Shown: positions 40,751 through 52,871 of the stretch, piece by piece | How the letters are laid out: each line of letters begins with the position of its first letter | How positions within the stretch are numbered: position 1 is the stretch's first letter | Source: Enoplolaimus lenunculus | Taxonomy: Eukaryota > Nematoda > Enoplea > Enoplida > Thoracostomopsidae | Direction: 5' to 3' | Length of the DNA stretch: 64,000 nucleotides | NCBI GenBank assembly: GCA_030248215.1 | Contig: JASANG010000538.1 | Span: 1 to 64,000 of the forward strand | Position numbers and translations under genes: made by a program | The notes under the pieces: generated by a model | Database searches by the model: none | What the model saw: only the letters and a program-made list of their open reading frames with translations | What the model was told of the DNA's origin: nothing

Positions 40751-40996
40751 GGCGAATGCAAAGAACAGGGGCGGAACAGTATTCCAAAGCCTAAGCCTAA
40801 GCCTAAGCCTAAGCGTAATAATGAGCATAGTTCTATGTCTAAGCCGAAGCCTAAGCCTAAGCGTAATAATGAGCATATTTCCATGCCTAAGCCGAAGCCT
40901 AAGCCTAAGCCAGGCAAAAACGTAGTCTAAAGCTTAACCTTACTCTATTCTAGTCTCACAGAAAAATGTTCCGGCCCTGATCTTTTTACATGGGCC
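40751..40996. mobile_element. TTAGGC-family MITE with perfect 8-bp duplication and a 48-bp internal duplication
   Basis: GGCGAATGCAAAGAACAGGG opens it and CTTTTTACATGGGCC closes it. Flanks are identical AAAATTTT (40743-40750 and 40997-41004). GCGTAATAATGAGCAT recurs at 40813 and 40861, a 48-bp step within CCTAAG runs. The hexamers are among the best preserved outside 62350-62730. Confidence 0.88.
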
Positions 40997-43900
40997 AAAA
41001 TTTTGAATGAAGAAATATATTAAGCATAGGCGAACGCCGAATCAATAATGAGGATACACTTTATGCCATTGAGTCTGTTTTGATGAAAGGCGTCTGGTCT
41101 TTTTCATGCCTTCCGGCTGCGCCGCTTACAACCTCAATGATATTTCAGGACTGTCAGTGTAGATGAACAAGCCATGTTCCAGAATTAGCGATCTAAAAGC
41201 CTACATTGGTTTAGCGCAGACGTCGACTCTATTGTTCTCCAGGTTGATGGGCGAGACCGCGACGAACAGGGGTGTAATTATTCGAGTAATAACCTGCTCG
41301 CCAGAGTCGAGCAAAAATATGAGTATTTGAATAGGTATCGAACAGGGGCGTATACAACGGGAGGGATACAGGCCATATATCGCATCCTGAAATTTCCACT
41401 AAGCCAACAAAGAATACTTTGTCATTAATTAATATAATCTTCTGAGTTCGTTAGTTGGAAAACCTATCGCTGACTGGTTACAGGTGCAGATGCGTAGCCA
41501 AACTTGCCTGGGGGTGTACCTTTTAACTCAAGGACCCAGAAATATTTTTCGACTGTTACAAGGGAATTTAATACTAAAATTACGGATACACACACGCGTA
41601 AAAGATCAATTATAAACCAGTGTCCAGGTTTCAGTTGTGTTCGCTCGCGACTTCTTCAAAACTGAACTTTACTGTAACTTGCAGTTACTCAGACGTCTTC
41701 CAATAGAAATTCCTGTCAAACGCGTAGGTGCTACATAGGCATCTGGCAATACAGGTCCACAACTTAGAATTCAATATGTAATATCTTCCAAGCCGAAACC
41801 TATTTTTCAAACCGTATTTGCATCTTAGTTTATGGGTACAAGTTTAATGACCTTAAAATACTACAGCTAGCTAAGTAATTTACTAAAGTTGATTAGAAAA
41901 ATATTGCCATGGGGCCAGTTGTTGACTAAATCGGTATTCATCATTCATACGCATCGACGTAGCCATAACTTTGGAAAGGGAGTCACGTGCTTTGAAGGAG
42001 TTTCTTGTGTTACCAACTGATAAAACGCCTAATATCCATGGACAAAAACTACGATGGAGGGTTTGGCTTCTTCGACCCCCTGGCTACAGCGGTGATGTCA
42101 CTATTACAGCGAAATATATGCCTGAGTGATGGCGAACAGGTTGCATAAGAGAATAAAACCATCAAGGTGTTGCCAAACTTATGGATTAAAATAGGCTTAA
42201 CCTGACACCGAACTCGTACCTTAACGATTACTAAGATTTGTTATTAAAGCGACCCTAATAACCGGGGAAGACTTAGATAACAATTTACGCTAAGGTACAG
42301 GTTAGCCTTTTACTAAACCTATGTCTATTCCTAAGCCTTTGCCTAATCCTGTTGTTCTGAAATGTTCCAGAGCCAAAACTTCGAAAGATGTTTGTTATGA
42401 CACCGACTGGAAATGTTATTAAATATAAACTCGTGGTCCAAAATCACAAATGAGGCTTAATAGCAAATCATCCCGCACTGTAGTGACCCGAATAACAGGT
42501 GGGTGACTGATATTTATTTTGCCTCTCCAGAGGGTATCCCTTGTTATATTTGGTTCGTCGCTGGTATTAATATACTTTCACGTCATATGTATGCTACCTT
42601 GAATATAGGAAACTATACTTCGGAATGGCACAACCGAAGGCCTCCGGCTCCGGCTCCTACAGAAAATCGTCCACCGCCTAAAGTTCCGGCCCTGGTCAAA
42701 TTTCTGCAGGAGGCATTTGGTGTGTTATGTGCCCCCTGCTGGCTACATTCCTGGTTCAACTGATAAGGTTTGTGATCTTCAAAATGTGTTTCGGTTAAAA
42801 AAAGTCTACTTCAAACAATAATTATTTGAGCAAAAAAATAGAATTGTCATGGTGATTCTTGTGGTGTGCCAATAAGGCGAATGTTGACATCTGTATGTCA
42901 CACACTCACACGTATCATGCATACATTAATGCGAGCTCTAATGAAGCTTACGTGAGCGTTCAAGACAGGTGGAAATATTTTAACTGAAATATTAATTATT
43001 TGATAAAACGTTACAGAATGCAACATTAAAGCAAGAACATACCTCAAAGGGTTTATTTCAATAAATTTATGGACAGCGTTAGCCCCCTGTGGTTATCATA
43101 CTGAAATCCAGCCACCCCTCCTGAAATGACGTGACTCCTGTTTTGGAAGCAACGAGTAGGTTTTTTAAATATTAGTAATATCTCGATTAGAAACTTTACC
43201 CTTATAATTCCAAATGTGTTTTGCATCTTTCACCAGTTAGCAGTAAATCGTGTAACTTAAGCTTAAGTTTAAGACTTTATTACTCAGGTTAGACTTAGGT
43301 TTAGGCTTTGGAGTTTGTTTACACTACTGTTTTAGGCGCCAGTGAACTATATACACAACGGCTTAAATTGGTGCTTTTAACCAGTGCCGGAACAGGCAAG
43401 GGCAGGAACTCTCACCAGATTCAAGGGTGGGATCCCCCAAACACGCGAGCCAAGCGGCCGAGAAGCCAGACGCATTTAGAAACTTAAGCGGTTTTGTTTC
43501 AACCGGTTAGCGTGGCGGTCCATACAGGAGCGAGACCCTGCAAAGTGGGAGGTATGGGGGTGGCTGCTCCGACCCTGCTTTTAAATAAATCAAAGAATTA
43601 CGTTCAAAATTTGGGTTATTTTTTGAAAAATATTTGAAAAGCAGTACGATACACTGCCGCGATGAGCTGTATGTAATACACCGATACGGCGTTGATCGCG
43701 AACCAGCCCTGGTCTTCAGGTTCAAATGAAGCATTGGGTACGCAAACTCGTTGCTGTCGGTCATATTTATTGTCTCTGTAGATATCACAACGTTTATTTT
43801 TTTAACATTTCATTTAAGCTTTGAGCCCGAAGGATCTGCTACACGCAACGAAAACAAAGATTAGAATATTTTAAATTGTTTCACAGAATAACGATTGGAT

Positions 43901-44004
43901 ATTTTTGCGAGAAATACAATCAAATCCAAAGCTGTTCAACATAAAAGTTAAGCTTTCATTAATCACAAATTACACAAAATCTGGTTTACTTCATGGTTCT
44001 TTAA

Positions 44005-44267
44005 CCTCTTCTCACATCGAGTTGCCTATAGGCAACTCAGCGCAGTGTATATACGTTAAGTAATATATATCGCACCGTGTTTAACAATTGCAACACGTAT
44101 ACATAGTACTAAATCACCACAAGACGTGAGAGCCCCCTCGGGCTCGAGCGTCAAGCTCCTATAGCTCAGTGGTGATGGTATACGCCTCCCACTCCAGTCA
44201 CTGGAGTTCGAATCCTAGCATAAAAGTAGGTCTCAGGGGAAATAGAAAATATTCATGTGAGAAAAGG
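44005..44267 (+). mobile_element. tRNA-bearing TTAA MITE, copy 3 (263 bp)
   Basis: TTAA lies at 44001-44004 and 44268-44271. The ends are CCTCTTCTCACATC and ATGTGAGAAAAGG. The A box TAGCTCAGTGG is canonical here, with loop CTCCCAC and B box GAGTTCGAATCC. This is the best-preserved Pol III promoter among the copies. Confidence 0.9.
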
Positions 44268-45856
44268 TTAAGTTGTGTATTTTTGGACGTTCTGAGCCAA
44301 GGTTTGTTGGTAGGCGCGGCCAGGTGGCCTTGAACCCTCTAAAACACTTGCCTTCAATAGAAAGTTTAAATCTCGCTTGTAAGTCATGCGAATTCTTTCA
44401 ATGCCGCTTGGTGTTTGTAAGAGCTGGCTTCCGGTTCCGTTAAGTTCATCTAATTTAATGCAAAATATGCAGTGATGTTTGCACCAACATAACTGAAAAA
44501 TTGCAGTTGCAATACAACTGCTAAGATATTTGAAGGCAAAATAACTTGAGAAGCAAAAACTTGTTCGTGCAACTTGCATGCAGAAGTTCGGTCACAAATC
44601 AGCTTTGAAGTTTTCGCAACGGCAAATAATTCGCTGGCATTCATGCTGTTTCATTTAATTCGCACATGTGAACGCAGTTTCAAGTTGCTTAAAGTTCTTG
44701 CACCTCAGTTTTGATTGGTCATTCGGAAACATTGCTAATTGCTATTGAATGATTTTAATTATACCTCGAGTTTATTAAAATTATGCAAGAATAGTTAATT
44801 TTTACAAATATAACAGTTGTCTAATAATTCTTAGTCCACAGCGATGGTGATTGGACCAGTTTTACATCTACTGAGCACTGAGTACAAATAGAAGGGTTAC
44901 AAAGCCTTGTTCAAGCGATGAAGAGTCGAGTAAAGACTTCAAGCTGAAAAGATTGAAACATTTCGATTGCAAATTTAATTCCAAAATTCTTTCGGAAAAC
45001 TTGCAGCTGAAAATTATTCATGATGAACATACACAAGTAATTAATTCATATGAATAGTCTTGCAACTCGAACTAAATTGACTCTAAATGCCCCTGCTAAG
45101 GATAAACCTAACCCTAAATAATCGTGGGACGCTTTCAAGATCCCTTAATTGTCTGAAACGTTGCCACAACTTCCTCACTACCGCCTCGAGCTGACAATGT
45201 GGGTAGAATCGCGTGGGCACAATGAAACCGGAGCCTATTCTTTGTGGCGTGATGTCTTGAATAAATCTTTAGGTTTATGTGAGTCTTTAAAAGGCCTATC
45301 GTGATTAGGCTGTACCGAGGAAATGGCTTGTGATTTGTGTATCGCTCTGTTCTGGCTCACCAGATATAACCCGTTTGCACCTGGTTTGAATATTTTGTAG
45401 TTTATGGAGGATTCACCAACGTTGACAATTACAACCCGACGTTGGAGAGATGTATATATTGTTGTTTTTAATTTGTACGACAAATGTAGATATTTTTATG
45501 CATTGAATTAAACGATAAATCTTAGAGAATTGAAAAAGTTTTCTCGTTAGCTTCTGCTATTGAACTGAAGTACATTCTTTGAAATTAAACCCCTCCGAAC
45601 TGAAATTTTGACAACGCTTGCGGTTAACGAATAAAGACAATGAAATATTAGCGTCAAAAGAATAAAAGATGTGAGATTTTAGTCGATATGAGAATTCGTG
45701 GGCGGTAAACTCACGGAAAGCTACCGTGACATACGGATATGGCTTAAATTACAAGAATAGCATTGCGTGGCTTAGTTTCATTTCAAGTGTGGACTCAGAC
45801 CGTCCTTCCAGTCGGGCAAATGCAGGGGACGCGGGTAGGAATTCAAGCCACGACCA
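44268..45856. other. Intergenic, no gene seen
   Basis: Pieces of the CTTGCAGCTGCAAG repeat lie at 44500-44700 and 44950-45075, and a decayed G/C-run MITE at 44310-44400. A minus-strand frame at 45235-45483 has a plausible composition but no splice or family support. Confidence 0.4.
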
Positions 45857-46065
45857 CACTGCAAAAAATGGTGAGTCAAATTGACACTCTCCGAAATTGG
45901 CTCTACGGCACAACACAGTCTGTGTTAAATTCGACTCCGCTCGAGTCAAAGTCGACTCACTGAATCGCACGTGTGATTCTAGCTGAGTCGAATTTGACTC
46001 AGATTGTGTAGTGCCGTGGAGCCTATTACGGAGAGAGTCAATTTGACTCACCATTTTTTGCAGTG
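45857..46065. mobile_element. Palindromic foldback MITE (GAGTC family), copy 2
   Basis: CACTGCAAAAAATGGTGAGTC and its inverse GACTCACCATTTTTTGCAGTG form ends that continue as a palindrome of about 90 bp per arm (CTCTCCGAAATTGGCTCTACG against the inverse CGTGGAGCCTATTACGGAGAG). Flanks are CA on both sides rather than TA. This is the best-preserved hairpin of the family. Confidence 0.88.
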
Positions 46066-46349
46066 CATATACAAAATGAAAAGATCTTAGTTATGTAATT
46101 GTTTATCTGAACCGACTCTAGTGAGCCGTATTATATTGACAATGCCAGTAACCATTTTAAGTATCAGGTCTGCTTCCGTTGTATGTTTCAGTTTCGTAAC
46201 GTAAACTTCAAATTCAAATTTAACATTTCCGCAACTTTGAATTGATGTCAACTTATTTTCAAACACTGATTTGGTTCATTGAATTGAGACGATTTTAACG
46301 GCGTCATTTTTTTGTAAAACATTGATCGAGATTGGCTGATATATACGTA

Positions 46350-46361
46350 TATATATTTATA

Positions 46362-46437
<76 letters not shown>
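46350..46437. repeat. (TA)n microsatellite
   Basis: An almost pure TA run of about 80 bp follows ATATACGTATATATATT. Confidence 0.95.
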
Positions 46438-46439
<2 letters not shown>

Positions 46440-47655
46440 TAAAACCTATTAATCCATGCCAAAACAAAGACAGTATGGGATAAAACCTACTGCGAGTAGG
46501 GACGTGGTTCTGAAACGAAACCCATTAAGAGCAGGAGGGGGGCAGACAAAGTTTCCCTCAGGATTACAGCCTTGGAATCGCTTACTGTTAGATTTCGTCA
46601 AACTAAGCAACCCACGAGTAGTAATTTACACTTGCCATTTTGGTCATTTTTACTTTTAGGTTCAAGATTTGTTCGCTCCAGTCATGTCAGCTGTGCAGGC
46701 GTTTACGTACGACAGGGACACTTGGGGCCATCTATCGTCAACTTACTTTTCGTAAACATCAGGTTTGAGGGTCGTCTTGTTGCGCCCAAGGTATCCTGTT
46801 ATCGTTTTCCACCCCCGTAATTTGTGGTTAAAACCAGTGCTTCGTATTGGAGATTTCACAAAACAAACATGAGTGTACGTGACTGTTCGTGAGCGTTCAT
46901 GTGCGTTCTATGCTTATTTATTGTGTGTATCTGATTAAACAGTGTGTATGTCATATGTTTAATCGTGTATATCTTTTTATGTGTACTGCGTGCGAGGGTC
47001 GTATACACCTTGGAGGAAGGCAAAGCACCCAGGGCCGGAGTAGTCACACCCATACTCCTCATTTAAGGGAACCCTTCTAAATCGGTCCTTACTAAGGGCC
47101 CCCGCCCTAACGGGTTGAAACAACAGCCGCCGAGTTTTAAAAAGCATCTGGCTTCTCGGTCGCTTTCCTCGCGATTTCGGGGTGAACACCCAACCCTGTC
47201 TGCTTCGGCAGCCAGTTGTTTTGCTTATGTCAGCTCCCACGAATCTAAATTTCAGGGTTCTGCATGTGCGTTGCGTATATCTTGGCTGAATTTGTGTGTG
47301 TCCAAAATGATTGTATACGAAATATAATGACAGAACGTGTGACGTATAAAGAGAATGCTGCTCTTATTTTAGGAGCACGTTCTACATCGGACACACACAC
47401 ACGCTCCTGGTTTCTGGGTGCCTTTATAACAGTCAGGGGCCAAAGGCTAAAACACATGATGTATACCTTACATAGGATAAGGTCGGGTGTACGAGCCCCG
47501 GGCAAAGGTGATCATTTTCTACTGCCCGTTATTATCGTTTTTATAAAGGTCTGAAATGTTTTAGTTTCTGCGTATCGCATTGCATATTAATATTTGTTTT
47601 TTGTAACATTTTGGTCACATTTTAGCGTAGTCTAGAGGCCAAGGTCCGAGAAGTA
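46438..47655. other. Unassigned region with locally higher GC (46980-47240)
   Basis: The frames here have non-repetitive composition (minus strand 46977-47240 includes QMLFKTRRLLFQPVRAGAL), but no family, acceptor or donor could be supported. CGGGTGTACGAGCCCCGGG at about 47485 looks faintly like a B box without an A box. Confidence 0.35.
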
Positions 47656-47892
47656 CTCTGCAAAAAATGGTGAGTCAAATTGACTCTCTCCGAAATAGGC
47701 GGTACGGGACTGCACAAATGGAGTCCGATGCGACTCCGCCAGAGTCAAAATCGATCCGCCAGAGCGACTCCGCCAGAGTCAAATTCGACTCACTGAGTTT
47801 GACGTTTGATTCTGGCGGAGTCGAATTTGACTCGGTTTGTGTGTAGACAGTATTTCGGAGAAAGCCAGTTTGACTCACAATTTGCTGCAGTT
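47656..47892. mobile_element. Palindromic foldback MITE (GAGTC family), copy 3
   Basis: CTCTGCAAAAAATGGTGAG opens it and GACTCACAATTTGCTGCAG closes it, with TA just outside both ends (47654-47655 and 47893-47894). CGACTCCGCCAGAGTCAAA is partly duplicated in the centre. Confidence 0.8.
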
Positions 47893-47987
47893 TATATTTT
47901 CTATTCGGAAATTTTTGAAACGCAACGCAAATGGAAACGTTTGCAGAATTTAAATGAAACTTACAGGACTCCATGTAAAGGTCAACG

Positions 47988-48150
47988 CAGATCCGTAGTC
48001 AGCTCACCTTGCTAGAGGGCTAAAAAATTTTCTTGTAGGCACACAACGGTTTCCATTCACCACCTCCAAGCAAGGTTGGAAACGTTCTAGGGGGCCAAAA
48101 TTTTTCCAGGGGTTCTATACCCTACCCCCTGCCCCTTAGCTACTAGCACG
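47988..48150. mobile_element. CAGGCCCGTAGCC hAT-type MITE with 7/8 duplication
   Basis: The 163-bp copy is in the same orientation and nearly the same length as 5311-5472. It starts CAGATCCGTAGTCAGCTCACC and ends CTTAGCTACTAGCACG. Flanks are GGTCAACG (47980-47987) and GGTCAAAG (48151-48158). Confidence 0.85.
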
Positions 48151-48498
48151 GGTCAAAGAAAATTTTGTAATTCGCCAGTATTTTAAGTGGGCATGTGGTT
48201 AATTTCACACGACTTAGAACCGGAGATAAAACTTTTTAGGGAACCTCAAATTTTTCCAGGAAGTACTGAGCCCTTATGTTCTACATATTTCAATAATCTA
48301 AGCTAAACAAGGTTTACCTGCTGCGCCAGTATAAATAATTAGGCAATTAATGCATGTTTGTATGTATGGAAAATTGAAAGTGTCTTGAGTTTTAAATTTT
48401 GGGGGTCCTGAAGCCCTTAAAATCACCATTTAACTCAGCATTTCAAAATCGATAAGTTTGCTTACTTTCCGTTCATTCCTACAGGGTCAATATTCTGT

Positions 48499-48586
48499 AC
48501 TGCAAAAAACGGTGAGTCAAATTGGCTCTCTCCGAAATAGGCTTTTCGGGACTACACAACCTGAGTCAAATTCGATTCCGCCAGAG
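48499..48586. mobile_element. Foldback MITE (GAGTC family), left arm only
   Basis: The left arm TACTGCAAAAAACGGTGAG to GATTCCGCCAGA is present and the right arm is missing. A reversed CAGGCCC-type MITE remnant follows at 48740-48910. Confidence 0.75.
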
Positions 48587-48910
48587 ATGGCTGAAAAATT
48601 TCATAGGAAACAGAAACTGTCTTGCCATATAATTCCTTTATTGTTGACTTGAATTTTTCGGTCTGGAGGGATCGAAGATGGTCGTAGGTCGGCGCTCCCC
48701 CGCCATTGGTCTGACCAAGATTTGCCCTTATACGTATATACCAAGATCTCTGAGTGAAGGCGGGGAAGAGGGGGCTGAACCCCCTTGGAAATATTTTGTC
48801 CCCCATGGAAGCTTTCAATTTTGCTTATAATTCAACGAAAACCCAGGTATGCCCCTCCTGAAAAATGATTAGTCCCACCCCAAGCATGATGAGCTGACCA
48901 CAGCCCTGAC

Positions 48911-50655
48911 ACTGTTTAATAGCTGTTGCGGTAAAATTGTATGGGAGTCTTAATATTTGAATGCGATGGGTTTTTAGCTACATGATATTTTAATACCAAA
49001 TTTGAGTCCAAAACAGTTATTGTGTTTGATAAGAATTTATTTTGTGAGCATAAAATTCAAATTCAGATTCAAACTGGAGTCGACTGTCGACCTGGGCTAA
49101 CGAGTAAATACCCAGTGTGTTTGTTGGAAATTTAGGCAACTCCACAGAACGAAAATTGATCCTGGTTATGTAATTACTTGTCTAAATAGTCAATGTTCTG
49201 GGTTCATAATGTCACGGACAATTTGTAGTGAAAATCTGGCAATTTTTAATGCAAAACAGCTTCAGTTTTCATGACGGAACGAACAAACATCGACTTTTAA
49301 GTATGTCTGTCTGTAGCTTTGGGACGTTTACCCCGCAAGTAATGTTTCGGCAACAGCTTAGGTTCAGGTTCTGCCTTATGTTGACAATGGTCACTGTTGG
49401 ATCCGAAGGGACGATGGGATGCATCCTCCACCGAACCAGAATATCTTTTCTAACCAAATAAATGAAAATTATTTCAATATTGTATAAGAAGATTTCAAAA
49501 TTTTCGCCTAAAATACACTAAAATTCGCTATTAAACTGCACTTTTAAATTACACAAATTTCTGAACACAAAAAAATGATATTTCGCCACCGGAATAATCC
49601 TCTTGATCCCACAGCGGCGAAAAGTTCAGGCACACGGATGATGTAAGCGGTTTTACTAACAACATAAAGCCTATGCCTAAGCGTAAAATGTGGACAATGT
49701 GTGTCGTAGACGAATATCTAAAGCCAATGCCCCAGTATTCGATAGTACTCATATGGTTCTATACGGCCATAAGCGAAGTAGCACAAAAAACACACAGCGA
49801 AGCTTTTATCTCCAGCGTCTGATGCCTACAGGCACAATAGACTGGACTCGCACAGTTGTTTGAGTTGCCTCAATATATATACACTAGGTAATATACATGC
49901 ACTTCATATCATATAAACATTGCGTGGGTTTGCTGCAGGCCGCCGACGGTGTTTGTTCCGTTTGCTGTTGTTTGGTTGATTTTATTCTTATTTGGACGCT
50001 AAAAGTTTTTTCAATCAAGGCGTTGAGAGTTGGAATTGATCTCAAATTGGTATCTGATTAGACGCGTAAACAACCGGGACATTAAAGGAATATATTTAGT
50101 TGAAATTTCTAGAAAAAACCCCAAATACGACACTTGTATAACCGGAAGAATAACTTGCAGATGGCAAAAACGATTTGGCTCTCGATACGATTGCTCGCAA
50201 ACACTTTTTACTGTCCCCTCGCGATACGAAATTTTGGTTACGCCCCTGGCTGTGGTACGTAAACGATGTACCCGGAGTGTAGCCAGAAGCTAAATATATG
50301 TGGGGGTCGGCCTTAGGAAAAACGACTAACATATTGATTTTGAATCATGAAATCGTCAACGATTGTCCAAAGGCAGCGAGCACACCGAACATGAATTTGG
50401 ATTGGTGGACCTCAGCCCACCTGCACCCGCCCCCCTTGGTGCACCTCCGTAGAGCGGTATTATTTCAACTTTTAAATTACTTACTCGGTGATGTGAGGTA
50501 TGCTAGGTTTTTGTCAAACGCTCACAGCTAAAATGTATTTTGCTAATCAAAGTTTGTTGAAAAATGTCATGATTATTAAGGGTCCATGATTTTAATTTTC
50601 TTGTTTTTTTTGGTAACATCACCACTCTACTCTTATTAAACCTAAAAGTGATTCG
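48911..50655. other. Unassigned intergenic region
   Basis: No gene or bounded element is supported. Short CCTAAG/TTAGG scraps lie at 49660-49700. A weak relative of the tRNA-MITE left part (GAGTTGCCTC, TATATACACT) is at 49855-49925. Confidence 0.4.
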
Positions 50656-50804
50656 CAAGCCCGTTGCCAGATTGAACCTGCTACGGAGGGTCACAGACTA
50701 TTTTCAGAAGGATCATACAAGAATTTTAGATGACATATAAGCGAAGTTGAAACTTTTTAATGGGGGGCGTCAATTTTTTGGACTGAGCCCCCTGGTCACG
50801 TCCG
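50656..50804. mobile_element. CAGGCCC-type hAT MITE directly abutting a second hAT-type element
   Basis: CAAGCCCGTTGCCAG opens it; GGACTGAGCCCCCTGGTCACG closes it. The right end touches the CAGCGGCGGATT start of the next element at 50805, so one probably inserted at the border of the other. Confidence 0.6.
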
Positions 50805-51009
50805 CAGCGGCGGATTCAGATATCGCTGACCGGGGGGAGGGCTGACAAAAATTATGAAACGCTATTTTGTACTGTGTGATATTTTTGTGTCAATTTTCTA
50901 ACGGCGAAAATTGTAATATCGACACCTTACCATTTCGAATCAAAACATTTTTTGCCGAGGGTCGTACACCGCTTCACTCCCCCCCGTCACCCCTCTGGAT
51001 CCGTTAGTG
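50805..51009. mobile_element. hAT-type MITE with CAGTGGCGGATCC-like ends
   Basis: CAGCGGCGGATTCAG and CTCTGGATCCGTTAGTG are the ends. The interior (AAAATTATGAAACGC, GGCGAAAATTGTAATA, CTTACCATTTCGAATC) is shared with 61799-61992. Confidence 0.7.
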
Positions 51010-51274
51010 CCCCTTCGACCTGGACAGCGCGACGACTTGCTGTTTTTGGTTTTCCATTTATTAATTTAATGTTTTTAAGCAAAACTCAGCTATGCGTGGG
51101 TTTACAATACCCATGCAGATGCTGTATTCTATGAGTTATTCAGGTGAAAATTGTACCTAAGTTGAGGTTTATGTGACAGGTATTTGGTGAACCAATTACG
51201 TCACAGCATGAATATGCCGTTTTATACACAGGTTTCAATGGATATGTTTTTTCATTGCGGAATCGTGGGTGTTA

Positions 51275-51810
51275 GGGAGGCGCTATACTTGTCGTGTGGC
51301 GCCGTGCGTCACCGTCCGGCGTTGTCCGACACCATGAGTTGTCGTATACGCAAACTGTATACGTATGATACCGTATAGTGACGGACGGCGCCGCACGGTG
51401 ACGGACGGTGAGGACGGCGACGGACGGCGCCGCATGGTGACGGACGGTGAGGACGGCGACGGACGGCGCCGCACGGTGACGGACGGTGAGGGCGGCGACG
51501 GACGGCGCCGCACGGGACGGACGGTGAGGACGGCGACTGAGGGCGCGGCATGGTGACGGACGGTGAGGACGGCGACGGACGGCGCCGCACGGTGACGGAC
51601 GGTGAGGACGGCGACGGACGGCGCCGCACGGTGACGGACGGTGAGGACGGCGACGGACGGCGCCGCACGGTGACGGACGGTGAGGACGGCGACGGACGGC
51701 GCCGCACGGTGACGGACGGTGAGGACGGCGACGGACGGCGCCGCACGGTGACGGACGGGAAGGACGGCGACGGACGGCGCCAAATGTCATCATGAATATA
51801 GCGCAACCCT
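51275..51810. mobile_element. GC-rich Harbinger-like MITE expanded by a 39-bp array
   Basis: TTA|GGGAGGCGCTATACTTGTC opens it and AATATAGCGCAACCC|TAA closes it. The left arm reads GGCGCCGTGCGTCACCGTCC and the centre GCAAACTGTATACGTATG. The right arm has been multiplied about tenfold, giving 536 bp instead of the usual 175. Confidence 0.8.
51382..51780. repeat. 39-bp minisatellite, about ten units, inside a MITE
   Basis: ACGGCGCCGC recurs every 39 bp (51385, 51424, 51463 and onward). The unit is the MITE right arm GACGGACGGCGCCGCACGG plus TGACGGACGGTGAGGACGGC. Long frames on both strands (RRPSPSSPSVTV-like and VTDGEDGDGRRR) are artefacts of the period. Confidence 0.93.
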
Positions 51811-52320
51811 AAATCACATTGCAATCGACCAAATGGTTTGAAGCTTCGTTATGGCAAACTTGTCATCAATATTTTAGCTTCATCCGGAGTTGTTTGTATG
51901 AGCGAAAAATGTGTAGATTCGCAAGCAGCTACCGTCAGTCAGTAATACTAAGAGTGCTTATTACAGGAGTGTGCAACTCTTGGGGTTCCACATGGTACAA
52001 AATGTACCACCGGATGTTGCGCTTTTGACCGATCTCTCCCTTGTTTAGAGTGGGAGTCGCTATCACAAGCAATACCCCTAAATTAAACTGTATTCGGAAC
52101 ATTTATAATGACCCGATGCATACATTGTCATGGTTCGCACGAGCTGTACCCTTCTAAATAAGGATTGGTAAAGGCTAAAACGTAACGTCCGCTAAGTACA
52201 TTATTTTCTTCACAGAACGTATCCAGTTGCACACTCTTGCAAAAACAGTCTAATTTCGACAGAATATAGACTCTATTAATGTTACTTTACTATTTCTTTT
52301 TTCAGTTGGTATTATGCTTG
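51811..52320. other. Unassigned, with one dispersed minisatellite-like unit
   Basis: 52215-52255 (GTATCCAGTTGCACACTCTTG, AAAAACAGTC) matches one unit of the 73-bp array at 5.2-6.1 kb. Nothing else was recognised. Confidence 0.4.
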
Positions 52321-52511
52321 AGCCCATGTATAGAACAGGGCTGGAACAGTAGTATAAGCATGTTCCTAAAGCCGAAGCCTAAACCTAAGCTTAAGGATGA
52401 ACCTATTCCTAAGCCTAAGCCTAAGCCTAAGCAAAAAATTAGTCTAAAGCTTAAACTGACTCTATTACAGCCCCTCCGGAAAACGATCCGGCCCTGTTCT
52501 ATACATGGGCC
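52321..52511. mobile_element. TTAGGC-family MITE, long inverted ends
   Basis: It runs from AGCCCATGTATAGAACAGGG to CCCTGTTCTATACATGGGCC, about 22 bp of inverted repeat. Flanks are TATGCTTG (52313-52320) and CATGCTTG (52512-52519). The interior holds CCTAAGCCTAAGCCTAAGC and TTAGTCTAAAGCTTAAAC. Confidence 0.92.
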
Positions 52512-52871
52512 CATGCTTGTAAGAGGGGCATAAACAGAAGTATATTTCATCTTGAAATTTCCGGAAACAGAACAAAAACGTAATTTTGAGAAAGTTACTG
52601 AAAATACACTCATTGTTAAATAACTCTAAAACCCAAATAAGCTTAGTCGCTATGCTCGCTGGCAAAAAGTTTTTAGACGCGGTTTCAATTTAAAAATATG
52701 TTTTTTCAAATCAAAATTAAATATTAAGAACATCTAAAATAGTTCAAGTTGTCAGCTTAGCAACTTTGAAATATCCTTAATTTGAGGAGGTCACATTTTG
52801 AAGATACATTTTACAGGTATTTTAATTGATATTTTGCTGACAAGATTCTGTTTTATCAAGTTCGCTAGTTG

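Larger units (their letters stand above)
39146..44000. other. Intergenic, no gene seen; two TTAGGC-family MITEs and fragments
   Basis: Bounded elements at 39480 and 40751 are listed separately. Also seen are a hAT-like left end at 40310 (CAGGGCGTAGGCAGG), CAGGGGCGTA-type scraps at 41340-41400 and 41950-42070, the repeat at 42476-42570 shared with 37928, and GCGAGCC...GAAGCCAGACGC near 43445 shared with 8525. I could assign nothing else. Confidence 0.45.

Noticed and set aside
45235-45483. Minus-strand 82-residue frame of plausible composition
   Set aside because: No convincing acceptor and no recognisable family; length is within chance for this amount of DNA.
46977-47240. Minus-strand 87-residue frame in a locally GC-rich stretch
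   Set aside because: Composition is suggestive, but no motif, splice site or repeat relation supports a gene.
49269-49460. Minus-strand segment after TTATTTGGTTAG that could be a last exon
   Set aside because: Two competing frames, no upstream exon, no family match.
51272-51824. Several 160-170-residue frames with Arg/Pro/Ser/Val repeats
   Set aside because: They are products of the 39-bp minisatellite inside a MITE, present in all three frames at once.
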